Source: Diplosphaera chodatii
Lineage: Eukaryota; Chlorophyta; Trebouxiophyceae; Prasiolales; Stichococcaceae
Assembly: GCA_032358165.1 (NCBI GenBank)
Contig: JAALGY010000043.1
Span: 1,054,001 to 1,118,000, forward strand
Length of the DNA stretch: 64,000 nucleotides
Direction of reading: 5' to 3'
The notes beneath the pieces were generated by a model, which was not told the origin of the DNA, did not search any database, and was given only the letters and a program-made list of their open reading frames with translations. This document shows positions 47,001 through 58,287 of the stretch, in pieces. The translations under genes and the position numbers were made by a program. Numbering within the stretch: position 1 is the first letter of the stretch; each line of letters starts with the position of its first letter.

Positions 47001-49317
47001 AGGTGAATGCACCCTCTCAGCAATGCAAAGAGTGTTCTGTTTGAACACGTTCGACGCAGTGTCAACTCAGGTCGCAACCCTGCCAGTCATAGCGCAGGTA
47101 GTCCTGCCTGCATGTGCCTAATCCTGCATGCATGTGCCTTGCTAGCGTGATGCTTGACTGCCTACCCAGACTTGCGGCGCATAGGGGGACTGCTTGCTGG
47201 TGCTGCCTTCACAGGCTGCAGGCGCGGTGAGACATCATCATCGTCCGACTCCGCAGCCGGCTGCACCTGCGCCTTCCTGAGCCGCTTGCGGCCAGCTGGC
47301 TTGGGGCTGTCTGCCGGTGGCTCTGCGGCTGGCTGCTCCGGCGCTGCCTTCACGGCGGCTGGCTTTACATCTGGCTGCAGCTCCAGCTGCTGCGCTGCTG
47401 CTGATGGTCCTGCCTCTTGTGGGGCTTCCTGCTGAGTTTCAGCTGGTTTGCCGGCTGCGCCGCCAGCTGCGGAGGGCGCTGCTGCTGTGCCCTTGGCTGC
47501 TTCAGCTGCTGAGCCCCCAGCAGGGGTTTCGTCCGCCGGTGACGCCTCCTTCGGTGATGCCTCCCTGCTGATGCTACGCCCACGACCGCGTCCCCCTCTG
47601 CCCCCGCCCCGGCCCTTGCCTCTGCCCCTGCCTCCGCCTTTGCCCCCTGGTCCAGGTGCAAGTTTGACATCACACATGAGTGCAAAAGAAATCGAAACCC
47701 TTGCACACCATCTGAAACCAAACATGGTTTACAGCCTGCACTTCATCCGTCGTTGCTCCAGTGTTGCCTTGCACGCCACTGCGCATGCAGACCCTGCAGC
47801 TTGATCACACCTCCACGCTTGCCGCCGCGGACGCCTCGACCGCCGCGGCCACGACCAGCACCTGGCGTCTCTGGCTCTGCGCTGCCACCAGCCGCCTCTG
47901 CATGCATAAGCCGGTGGCGTGACGAGCATGGTGGTTCCAGCAGGGAAAGATGAAAGCAGCTGTACAAGCACAGGGAGCACGACTGCGGGCTCGAGGCTTG
48001 CTGGCGTTACACTGCACACTCACCAGCAGCACCTTCGCCAGCTTCAGCTTCATCGTCGTCAAAGGTTGGCGCTTCGTCGGTGGGAGGCTCGTTATCATCT
48101 CCCTGGTCTTCTGCCACCGCTGCTTTGCCCTTTTGCCTGCCTACATGCAGATGTTGCACCACATGGCACACTGCTCAAGACAGCACCTGCATGCAAAGCA
48201 GTCAAGGCAAGCGCGGGGCACATCAGAACCTCAGCAGGGGCCGCATGGGCAGCTGTATGCACTTTCCTGCAAGCAGTGACATGCGCAGCCCCTAGTCAAC
48301 CAACTTGCCTGGCCCCTTGCCGGCTACGCGTGCTTTCTTTGCTGGCGGTCCAGCAGCCTGGCCCTCTCCATCGTCGTGTGTTGCAGAGCCCTGCCCGGTC
48401 ACGCCTGTGACATGAGGCGTCGGAGCATTGGCACAGGTTGCTGCTCCAGACCGTGCCCAATTGCTGAGCATCTGCGCAGATTGCTCATCGTCAAGCCAGC
48501 CGAAATATTTGCAGCAGCAACAGTACCTTTGCCCTGTTTGTAGTCCTCGTTTGGGTCGAAGTGCTCTGGTGCACGCCTGTCCCGCTTTGATCCGCGCCGC
48601 TGCACAGGTTGCGCCTGCATTGGCAACTCGAACGCATTGGGCGACGTCCTGGCATTGCAGCTTGCATGGGATTTCTCAGACATCAGGGTGGTAGGCTCCG
48701 CTCACCTTTTTCATTCTGCCCTGCTTGCCAGGCCCTTTGGTTGCTGGACGCTCCTCGGGCTCCTCACCCTTCACCTGCGAAGACCATCATGCGCACAGCG
48801 GTGGCAGGGACGTCCTTATTGCTTGCTTGCAGATCAGCAGCCACAAGACCCCCGTTCTACTGTCGACATCCCAGCAACTGTGTCGACCATTCTGATCTTC
48901 TGCCTGACAACCTGCTGATCTGCTTCTCCAGCAGGCTGCGTCTCTACCGCAGCCGCTGCGCCATCCTCATCAGCAGGTGCATCTGCTGCTGCAGGTTCCT
49001 CCTGCACAACGGCACACTCGGAAGTAAATCAGACGCAGTTCGTGACAACGTCGCCTCCTGAGTCTTGCTGCCTCCCCAGATGCGCACATGGCACCATGCA
49101 GCAAACACGAAATGCGTTGGCCAGTTTGAGGCAGACCTGCACAGGTGCACCGGTTTTTGCATGCTGCTTTGCCACTTTCGCCAGACCAGCCTGCAGGTTA
49201 CAATAGAGCATGCATGCTGCTGACTGACGACTTGGATGACAGCAACTGCACTGTAGCCATGCGGGCGCACATGCCGCTCGGCACCTCATCGTCGCTGGAC
49301 TTGGCGGGCGAGCTCAT
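44021..49317 (-). CDS. TFIIS-domain nuclear protein without a zinc ribbon
   Basis: Probable transcription-elongation or chromatin-associated factor. From the N-terminus: MSSPAKSSDDEVPSG, then short exons of mixed charge (GLAKVAKQHAKTGAPVQ; VKGEEPEERPATKGPGKQGR; RRGSKRDRRAPEHFDPNEDY; AKKARVAGKGPGK as a basic nuclear-signal-like patch; DQGDDNEPPTDEAPTFDDDE). Next is an RGG/GR-rich stretch (GRGRGGRGVRGGKRGG; GRGKGRGGGRGGRGRGRS). A TFIIS N-terminal (LW) fold follows: MAEVLREVQSMDGIGTEQLR, then ATSAGRTVTTLSKELKGQ and ELLKHWKAKVGK. A weaker TFIIS-M-like part reads DRDKAIQLLTLALAPAHSPA, then DAYIRRLMALRCMLDRESEA and HIPALRDKVMMG. The long proline/alanine-rich C-terminus has no C-x2-C zinc ribbon, so it is not TFIIS itself. 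Proteins such as Bye1 or SPOC-domain factors have a related M domain. About fifteen exons; exact borders unproven. Head-to-head with EPSPS. Confidence 0.6.
46687..46727 (+). repeat. 19-bp direct repeat, period 22
   Basis: Two identical copies of gaccatgacttcatgcgca separated by three bases, in an intron of the TFIIS-domain gene on the other strand. Likely a slippage duplication. Confidence 0.9.
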
Positions 49318-49762
49318 GTCTTGCAGCTGCAGCAGCTGCGTATCTGCTCAGATGCTGCAGTCAGCGGGCATCAGCCGATGGTCAAGATGTATGCGCCAGG
49401 TGATCTGGGCAAACATCTTGGCTCTGTTCAGCACACTTTGAGTTGGGCCAGCCCAGCGACGCCAGGTAGACACTTGGTACAAGGACGGTGCGATGTGCTG
49501 TGCTGATTATCCACAGTGTTGTCGGTGATCAGTCCAGAGTGCGCACAAGTTTCTCACGTAGGAAGTGCAAAAGGTGCAGTGTCCGCAGGATGCCTTGATG
49601 TGATACAGCGTAAATCTAGGACAGTCATAAACTTGGTTCTGTTGGTACTGACCACGATCCGGGGCGGGTGGTCAGGGCTCCAAAAGCCCTGCATGAAGAC
49701 CAGCAGCATGCGACGGCTGGCTTCCGACATCATTTCCACATTGCGATCCTGTCGCTGGCAAC
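49318..49762. promoter_or_regulatory. Divergent promoter region, TFIIS-domain gene / EPSPS
   Basis: 445 bases separate the two oppositely oriented start codons. Both promoters should lie here; no TATA-like core is evident. Confidence 0.4.
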
Positions 49763-52294
49763 ATGAGCGCACCTATGCGGGGCCTCAGCTGCCAGCACGC
49801 CGGTGCCGAGTGCAGTGTAAGAGCTGCCAGCTACACTCCACTGCTCAGCCCACCCCCGCGGCTGCTGGCTCAGCATGTCCAACCGTGCTTCAGGCAACAG
49901 CACGGGCAGCACAGCGTGCACTGCAGAGTAGCGCAACACAGACAACCGAACATGCATTGCGCCAGCCACAGGAGCACGGTCTGCGCAGCAGTGGCAGGTG
50001 ATTGGCATGCCGCCGCAGCATTCCCAGGACTCATAGGGATCTCACATTGCTGCTGCAAGATGTAAGATTTGACAGAGTCGTCGCGCCGTGTTATACTATC
50101 TCAAGCGGACTCATGCACTTTCGGTGCAAGCAGAGAAGGTGGAATCGCTGGAGATTGCGCCCGTGCGGCGGATAGAGGGCACCGTCAAGCTGCCGGGTTC
50201 AAAGAGCTTGTCGAACCGCATCCTGCTGCTCGCTGCGCTGGCGGAGGGCACAACCAGCGTGCAGAACTTGCTGGTGAGCGTGCTGCACCGTGCTGCAGGG
50301 CACGGATGTGCCGTGCTGCAGGGCCATGCATGCCAGCAGAATGGCGGTGCCACACGCCGGTGAGTGGCATGCCCTGCCGCCTTTCGCAGGACAGCGAGGA
50401 CATTCGGTACATGGTGGGCGCGCTGGAGGCGCTGGGCGTGCAGGTGGAGGCGGACTGGGCAGCGGGCACTGCCGTGGTCCATGGCTGCGCTGGCCGCTTT
50501 CCAAAGCAGGGCGCCGAGCTGTTCCTGGGCAACGCAGGCACAGCCATGAGGTGCAGCGACTGAGGCACCTGACTGCTTGCATGCACATCACAGTTCACGA
50601 CAGTCTTGCTTCCATTTTGACGGGGACGTAGCTTTTTGTCAAGCACAACAAAGCATGGAAAGTCTGTTTGCCATGGCAGGCCGCTGTGCGCAGCCGTCGC
50701 GGCGGCGGGCCGCGGACGGTTTGTGCTGGACGGCGTGGCCCGCATGCGGGAGCGGCCCATTGCAGACCTAGTGGACGGGCTCAAGCAGCTGGGCGTTGAC
50801 GCTACCTGCACAGCCGGCACAGGCTGCCCACCAGTCCTTGTCAATGCCAGCGGCCTGCCCTCAGGCACAGTAAGTATCACAGTGTCACTGTTGTGATGTG
50901 TCATAAACGCCATAGAACAGTCGAACGATCATCGGCATACACGATGCACAAATGTAGATCACCAGCATCCGATTTTCCCATACAGGTCGAGATCAGCGGC
51001 AGCGTCAGCAGCCAGTACCTAACAGCGCTCCTCATGGCAGCGCCGCTTGCCACGGGGGATGGCGGCGTGGAGATCCGCATCACAGACGAACTGGTCTCGC
51101 AGCCTTATGTGGACATGACTGTGCGGCTGATGGAGCGCTTCGGTGTCAAGGCGAGGCACCATGCAAGCAAAATTTTCACATCAAACAGTGCACTGCAATT
51201 GCTACAAGGAGGACCAACATCAGCATTCGCATCATGCAGGTGGAGAGGTTGGACGGGCTGCAGCACATGCGCATACCAGCAGGGCAGACATACAGGTCGC
51301 CGGGCGACGCATATGTGGAGGGCGACGCCTCATCAGCTTCATACTTCCTGGCAGGCGCCACCATCACTGGCGGCACCGTGACTGTTGAGGTATGATCAAT
51401 GCCAGTGAGTGGGCCTGTGGTGGACCACAGCTGTGCTTTGAGGTTGCAGTGCTGCAATGCAAGGTATCCAAATGGCACAGATTTCGTGTGGCAGCACGGG
51501 GTGTAAAGATATATCCATCTGCTGCCCAGGGTTGCGGATCAGATAGCCTGCAAGGAGATGTTCGGTTTGCAGAGGTGATGGGGCTCATGGGGGCCAGCGT
51601 GCAGTGGTCGCCCTACTCTATCACCATCACAGGTGCGAGGGTGGGACAGGCATGCACTCTTGAATGTGCAGATGGCCGCAGATGTCAGAATGCAATGCCA
51701 AATGCTTGACATCCAGCCAATGTGGTGCAGGGCCACCGCGGGGGCAGCTGCAAGGCATCCAGCACGATTGCAACGACATCCCAGACGCAGCAATGACGCT
51801 GGCAGTGGCAGCGCTGTTCGCCAACGGCCCAACACGCATCGACAACGTGTACAACTGGCGCGTCAAAGAGACGGAGCGCATGGTGGCCATCGTCACCGAG
51901 TGTCGCAAGCTCGGCGCCGAGGTGCCGACTACCACATCCTTCTCGTGTGCATGAGCAGCAAAGCTGCAGCTGCGGCGTGCAACATATCTAGGAGTCTGTG
52001 GACGCACTGCACACATCTGCTTGCTGTCAATCATTTGACTGAAATTGCTTTGCTCAAGCGGTTGCTGACATGCAACTGTAGGTAGAGGAGGGCCGGGACT
52101 ACTGCATCATCACACCACCTGCAGACGGCCTAAAGAGCGGTGTGGCCATCGACACATACGATGACCACCGCATGGCGATGGCCTTCAGCCTGGCAGCCTG
52201 CGGCGACGTCGCTGTGACAATCAACGATCCAGGCTGCACGCGCAAGACCTTCCCAACGTACTTTGATGTGTATGACAGCGTCATTCACCGGTAA
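49763..52294 (+). CDS. EPSPS: EPSP synthase (3-phosphoshikimate 1-carboxyvinyltransferase), plastid
   Basis: Sixth step of the shikimate pathway: transfers enolpyruvyl from PEP to shikimate-3-phosphate, leading to chorismate. Nine exons join in phase: 49763-49997, 50134-50273, 50390-50550, 50680-50869, 50986-51150, 51240-51389, 51530-51632, 51731-51921, 52082-52294. Exon 1 is a transit peptide (serine, histidine and arginine rich, few acids, starting [18 protein letters not shown]). Mature sequence: [146 protein letters not shown]. This is the plant-type class I enzyme, with the PEP-binding [10 protein letters not shown] loop unaltered (G and P both present). All conserved blocks are complete. 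The fifth intron begins GC rather than GT. Not fused to other shikimate steps, unlike the fungal AROM protein. Confidence 0.96.
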
Positions 52295-52771
52295 CATAGA
52301 AGGAGTTGCCGAACATGGCAGGTAATGGGTGACTGTCAACAGGAGCAGCATCGTGATCAGAGTGCATGGTTTTTGCAAGCTTCAGCTACTGATCATCCGG
52401 TCCTGCCAGCGTCTACAAATCTGGAGGCAAAGATGCAGCAGCTGCTGATGCACCCCACACTATGCTGTCGTGACCTGCCTTCATCACCTCTCATGCACCC
52501 GCACACGTGCGACTCCCAGGAGCATGGCCAGTGAGCAGCGCTGATGAGTCTACACAACAGCACGACGCACATGCTTACTGGACCGCTGCCGAGCAGAGCA
52601 CTCTCGAAACCGACGCAGCGGCACGTTGCATGAGCACCCCACAACCCCAAGGACTGCAGTGCTGAGCCTTGGCTGCTTGATCACTGAACAGGTGTGTTTC
52701 CCCGCTGCCAGTGTGCATGCCACTGTCCGCGGCTCTAATGGCAGAGTGCAACTTCTGCTATCCTGTGATCT
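52295..52771. other. Convergent intergenic stretch between EPSPS and NTF2
   Basis: About 480 bases, presumably both 3' UTRs. No gene, repeat or clear TGTAA seen. Confidence 0.55.
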
Positions 52772-53336
52772 TCAGCCGTAGTTCAGCCTGAAGAGGTCTG
52801 CAATGCGTAGAAGAGACACTCAGCCGTCGCCGGCCCATCATGTCACCAGCAACTCTGCCACTGCATGCTTCAACGCAAGCCCATCACATAACGCACCATT
52901 TGTTATCACATAGCTGCCGCTCACGGGAGCTAGATGAAAGACCTGGCTGAATTTCAGCGGCTGTGACTCGCCCTCCGTCTGAAGAACAGACTCAAAACGT
53001 CAGGGTCACAGCATGCATGGCGCATGAAAGTGGAACTTGCATCAGAAGCATGTTTGAGGGGAGCGCAGGACTTACAATGAGCTGCCCGGTCACAAAAATG
53101 TTGATGCCCTGGCTGACAGATGGCTGTGCATCCAGCGAAACTACGCGATGCTGGCACTGCTGGAATGGCAGCGAGGTGAGCTTCTGCGTGATCGCCCCGC
53201 CAACGAACTTCTCGCCTTCGAACGTCATCATTGACTGTTCCTGGTAGAGGGTGGCCAGCGCCGGCCTGTTGGTATCGAAGGTGGTGTAGTAGTGATCCGT
53301 GAAGGCCTTCGCCACCGCGTCTGGATCGGCCGCCAT
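52772..53336 (-). CDS. NTF2: Nuclear transport factor 2 (NTF2)
   Basis: Homodimeric carrier that returns RanGDP to the nucleus through the pore. Three exons: 53336-53076, 52978-52897 and a 26-base last exon 52797-52772. They sum to 369 bases, or 122 residues plus stop, the normal size. Exon 1 starts MAADPDAVAKAFTDHYYTTF and runs through TFEGEKFVGG, TQKLTSLPFQQCQHRVVSLD and INIFVTGQLI. Exon 2 gives TEGESQPLKFSQVFHLAPVS and GSYVITN. The last exon completes DLFRLNYG-stop, the canonical NTF2 C-terminus. The last splice (aatg|gtgcgt to gcag|ac) rebuilds the codon for D. Reading through the donor instead would give an atypical tail, so the three-exon model is preferred. Head-to-head with Ku70. Confidence 0.93.
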
Positions 53337-53947
53337 TGCCAGGAGGCACTGCAGCCCGTCCTGCTGACACTGGCAGCTGCTAAGCCAGCTGAGGGATTAC
53401 ACCCTGGGTGCTTGCTGAGGTGCCAGGTCACACTCTAGCTGACCTTCACAGCGTTGTACACTGTGATTGACGCTCAGGGGAGGTTCTGCCCACCATCCAC
53501 GAGTGAGCAAGCAGATGCAGCTGTGTGCGATGTCGAATGCCAATGAGCGCAAGCGATAGTCTCTCAGTTTCGCGAGACGGAGGGGACGGGACTGCGGTTT
53601 ATGCCGGTAGCGGGGACTCCAGGAGCCCAGCAGGGCAAAGCACGATCTAGACTTGCATGTGCATCCACTTAGTTGCATTCGTCCTTATCGTTGCTGCGCT
53701 AAGTTACGTGACCGGCCCACCAATCTGCAGTACGCACGCCGAAATACAGACCGGCACATCGTCAGACAAATTGCAAATCAGTCAGGCTCAGCTTCTTGTT
53801 CGGCGCCCCTGCTGATCGTTGTATCGTACATGTGCAGACTTATCGAGTGGTATGTCCCGATACTAATCAGTGCTCATACTGCCGCAGCCTCTTGGTGAAA
53901 GCATGTTTCATGACTGATGTGGTTGCGCTGCTAGATAGACACGAAAC
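53337..53947. promoter_or_regulatory. Divergent promoter region, NTF2 / Ku70
   Basis: 611 bases between two opposite start codons; it must contain both promoters and 5' UTRs. No other gene recognised. Confidence 0.4.
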
Positions 53948-56900
53948 ATGAGCGAGTATCCTGCCTACGACCCAGACGCCGTCGCAGACGACAACGAGGA
54001 AGATGACAACAAACAGGTCATGAATCCTATGCTAGGCATGTGTTGTGTGCATGTACTGAGGCTGGTGTGGAATGTCACCCAGCTGCAAATGTGCACTTCA
54101 GCTTGGACATATGCAATACAACGGTCACCGTATGCACGTCCAGTTCCAGCAATGGCGTGCCATGGACGTATTTCTCATCGACGCCCAGCCTTCCATGCAC
54201 GAGGAGTGCGGTATGGAGGCAGAGGTGCGTCCTGCATGCATGGTCATCCGTCAGACCGGAAGGTTTGCATGCCCCTACTGGCGACCGTCCCTAGTTCCTG
54301 CATCCAGATGCCTGGTCTGATGGTGCAGGGCATCGAGCCGACGGACACATGGTTTGGCATCGCACTGAAGGTTGTGCGTGCGACGCTCAAACAGAAAATC
54401 ATCTCCAGCCCCAATGACCAGTCTGCAGTCGTCTTTTACGGCACGGTAGGCGACGATTGCAGCAGTCAAGCTGTCCTTACTTGGACAGGAAACGCAGGCA
54501 TCAATTTGCGTGTGTGTGCGTTCCCATGATGTCCCATGGCCAAGGCAGTTCTTCAACGTTTCAGGCTTTGCTTGTGCAGAGAGAGTCCAAGAACCTGAGC
54601 ACCCATGAGGCCAACACGTTCGAGCACGTCTACCTGTTTCAGGAGATGCGCGTCCCATCAGCTCGTCGGATCCGCGACTGCGAGACGCTACTGAACGGTG
54701 CGGATACGACCTTGCATTCCTTGTAGTTGTTTGCGAGTCCGCACTTCTCACTGTGTTGCATGCCTTGGCCTGCACACTGGCCTCGCATGGATCGAGGCAT
54801 ACAACGTCTTTCGTGCATGCAGATGGCGCCTTTGCAAAGGAGGTCGGCAGCAGAGCAGGCCGTGGTGCTGAGCACCTGAAGTACGGGCTATGGCTGGCAG
54901 GGCAACAGCTGTCAGGCGGTCAGAAGGCCAGCAAAGCTATCCATATATACAGCAACAACCTGGACCCATCTGCGGGTGGCAAGCCCAAGGACAGGTGCGT
55001 GCTGCTGTTGCAGGCATGTGGCCATGTTGGAAATGAGAACTCAGTCTGAAAGCGTCATCGCCAGCGTCGGCATACGAGGCACAAGCTGCACTACTGAAAC
55101 AGCCTGCGGCATTGGCAATACTCTTTGGTGCGCATGCAGGGAGCAGGTGCAAACCAAGGTCTCGGAACTCGAAGAGCAGGGCGCAGAGTTCGACCTGACG
55201 CCGATGGTTCCGGCAGATCAGATGGCAGCCTTCCAGCACAGCAGCTTCTGGCACAGTGTGCTCCCGCGCTACAAGGACGGCAGCAAGGGCGACTTCACAG
55301 ACTACTCCAACCTGCCGTCTGTGATGCTGGTACCGCACCAACCACTCGCCTGTGATGCTATCGTGTTCATGTTCTCAGTCTGTTTTCAAAGTGCCCCTCT
55401 CGTGCTGTTCGCGTCTCCACCCTCAGCCTGCGTGAACTGTGGTGTAGGGCTTGGGCAGTGCCATGCGGTACAAAGCCTACAAGAAGCGGCCTTTGCGGTC
55501 GACTCGCCTGACATTTGGCTCAGACTTCAGCATCGGCATCCAGCTGTTTGCCACTATCAAGGTATCCACTGTGAGCTTTTCGCATGCCACAAACGCAGGT
55601 TTCTGCTGCATTGTCAATGTGTCATGGTGTCGGTTTTGTACATCTGCACACATGGTCTAGTAGCTGTTGACCTGAACAGGGTGTCCTGAATGACTGCAGG
55701 CTGCCACGAAGTCATCACACACCTGGGTGTCGGCACAGCGACATGAGCCGCTGAGGTCCGAGGGCGCCGAAATCTGCGAGGACACAGGCAGGGTGGACTA
55801 GTGTGCTTCATTGCCCGGTCTCCAGCTCTGGTTGCACCGATGTTGAGTTGGATGTCGTGTGTGTGTGATTCATTGCAGGCGCACAGCTGACTGCTGCGCA
55901 GCTGCAGACGCGGGTGTTCCCGAAGCAGGGCGACGACAAGACACGACATCCACGGGTGAACACACGCAGTAGCTGGTACGGTATCATAATCCTACCGGAT
56001 GTTTGCATTACCAGAGGTTGTCTATTGTGGATGTATGTGCGCAGGTCTTTGCAAAGGTGGACGAGCTGAAGGAGCTGAAGCAATTCGTCCCAGAAGGTCA
56101 TCCTTGCTTCGCCGCTTGCAAGCGTGCAGCCAAAAGCACACCCACTCCGATGTTGCAGTGAACTGACTACGGCAGCAAGGTTGCCAGAATGCTGCAGGCT
56201 ACTGGGTTCCACCTGCAGGTGTTCACGTGCTTGGCTTCAAGCCGCTGGCCAGTCTGAAGGACTACCATCAAATACGGGAGCCGACGTTCCTCTACCCAGA
56301 CGAGAAACGCATGCCAGGCAGCACCACGGCACTCATTGCGCTTCATGGTCAGGCAAGCTGGACCTAACTTGAATATCATGCTGAGCATCGTGGAACCACT
56401 GGAGGGCCATCTCGTGGCTGGTGCCCTTGGATGGCTGGGCTTGAGGCCGATTTTCCTCCCTGTCTCTCATGTCCAGTGGTGCTGCATGTGCTGCAGATGC
56501 TGGCGATGAAGTACATGGCGGTTGCCAGCTTTTCACGCGGCAGCGGCAGCACGCCCAAGCTTGTGGCGCTGCTTGCCAATCAGGAGGTCCAGGATGAGGG
56601 CGGGGCACAGGTGATGACTGGATCACGCTGCTGGGCTGCAGCTGCGCATGCGGCCCAGCGGTCTTCGTCCTGATCAGCGGTGCCACAGGAAGGGTCGTTG
56701 ATCATTCGCTCATGAATGCAGATCGACCCGCCGGGGCTGTACATGGTGCAACTGCCCTTCCTGGACGACATCCGCAATCCAGAGACCGACCCAAACTGGG
56801 TCGGCGAGGGCCACCCCACGCCAGACAAGGATGCCATAGATGCTGCAGCGAACATGATCGCGGCTCTGTCGTTGCCCGACTTCTTCTCTGGCATGCTGCC

Positions 56901-57871
56901 GAACCCCTCGCTGCAGCGCCACTATCAGGTGTGCCACCTCGCATCAGGGCCGGCATCGGCTGCTGCTGGCACATGCTTGCAAGGTTGCAGCACACCCCGA
57001 TGCACCCTGCAAAGACCACCTGCTCGACAGCAGCACAAACTTGTTAAAATGAAGCTTCAGTTTCTGTGTCATGGCATTTGGGCTGTCAAAGATACATTTC
57101 ACTTTATGAAACCTGACTGCGGCATTCGTCCAGGTGCTGGAGGCACTTGCACTGGAGGAAGGCGATACACTGGACGATGGGGATGAACCGTTATTTGACC
57201 CCACACTGCCTGACGACGAGCTCTTTCAGGGCGCAGCAAGCGCCATCGAGGTGCTCTTATTGTGCTTCTTGAGCACATGTGTTGCATCGACAGGATCTGA
57301 CTGGGATTCAAAGCAGGCTTGCATAGCATGCCCCGGCGATCTGGCAAGTCCTTCCATTGTTTGCAGGGTTTCAAAGACGCTGCATATGGCAAGGGCTTCA
57401 CTGCCGACATCGATGGCAGGGGTGGGAAGAAAGCTGCGCCCAAGCGGAAAGCAGCCGAGATTGCTGACGAAGAGAAGGATTTCGCAGCTGAGGTGGGCAC
57501 CCATGCTGCCACCTATGCTGCCTAGTGAATGAATTGTTGCAACCCTTCCGTTAACAGCCTCCTTTGCATGCAGACCAATTGGGCAGACTTGGCGAAGTCT
57601 GGCCAGCTGGCCACCTTGAACATGGTACAGCTGAAGACATACTTGAAACAGCACTCGCTGCCGGTGAGTCGCTGCTTGCAAACACTTGGTGTGTCACAAG
57701 CAGAGTCGACGTGCTGTGACCATCAAAGCTGGCAGCTCAATCTGGGTGCCAACTACTGCATCGCCATCCTTCATGTCCTCTGCACCACAATCATTTACCC
57801 TCTGTGTCATGCAGCTGAGCGGCAAGAAGGCAGACCTCATCAGCCGTATAGAGCAGCATGTGGCGAAGTGA
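53948..57871 (+). CDS. KU70: Ku70 (XRCC6), DNA double-strand-break repair
   Basis: Large partner of Ku80; the ring binds DNA ends and starts non-homologous end joining, and it also acts at telomeres. The first exon is acidic (MSEYPAYDPDAVADDNEEDD) and splices in phase to QQWRAMDVFLIDAQPSMHEE, the vWA strand with its DAQPS loop. Then come WFGIALKVVRATLKQKIISS, SAVVFYGT, FEHVYLFQEMRVPSARRIRD, GLWLAGQQLSGGQKASKAIH and IYSNNLDPS, finishing the vWA fold. The core barrel shows YKKRPLRSTRLTFGSDFSIG, VFAKVDELKELKQF, VLGFKPLASLKDYHQIREPT and FLYPDEKRMPGSTTALIALH. MKYMAVASFSRGSGSTPKLV and IDPPGLYMVQLPFLDDIRNP follow. A basic patch (KKAAPKRKAAE) precedes a C-terminal SAP domain (LNMVQLKTYLKQHSLPLSGK then KADLISRIEQHVAK-stop). 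Every expected domain is present. About sixteen exons, some very short. Confidence 0.94.
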
Positions 57872-58287
57872 TCACCTAGGTACTTTTCAGGTTATCGAGT
57901 GAAGGTGATTGTCACTGGTGTTTATCTACGCTGGCGGTCAGCAACGGTACACTGGAGCTGCAATTGCAATCGAACCCCCGTATCAATCCTGGGCACATCC
58001 CGCCGTATTTCCGCCACTGCGCCACACGTGGATGCATGCACACAGCAGATGCTGAGCATTGCATCATTCTGTCAATCCTGCAGAGTATCGTTTGTGTTTC
58101 AGGTACACACGCATTGAGTTTTCATCCGTAGTTGTTGCTCGAACAGTCGATCTCATTTGACATCAGAGTAACTCTGCACCCTTCCCTGGTCGCTGTGCTT
58201 CGACCGAGACGCTGACACAACGGCTCAGAGAATCCATTGAGTCTTTATCGCCTGGAACAAGCACCTTAGGCGCCTGTTGACTGCAAC
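57872..58287. other. Intergenic stretch between Ku70 and LSD1-like gene
   Basis: About 415 bases between same-strand genes. No coding exon or clear poly(A) signal recognised. Confidence 0.5.

Noticed and set aside
52838..52896. NTF2 read-through C-terminus ending near 52838
   Set aside because: A GT donor followed by a 26-base exon coding the canonical FRLNYG end fits the family far better.
53337..53947. Possible tRNA or small RNA in the NTF2/Ku70 spacer
   Set aside because: No T-arm GTTCRA box with a matching acceptor stem could be found; a tRNA covariance search would settle it.
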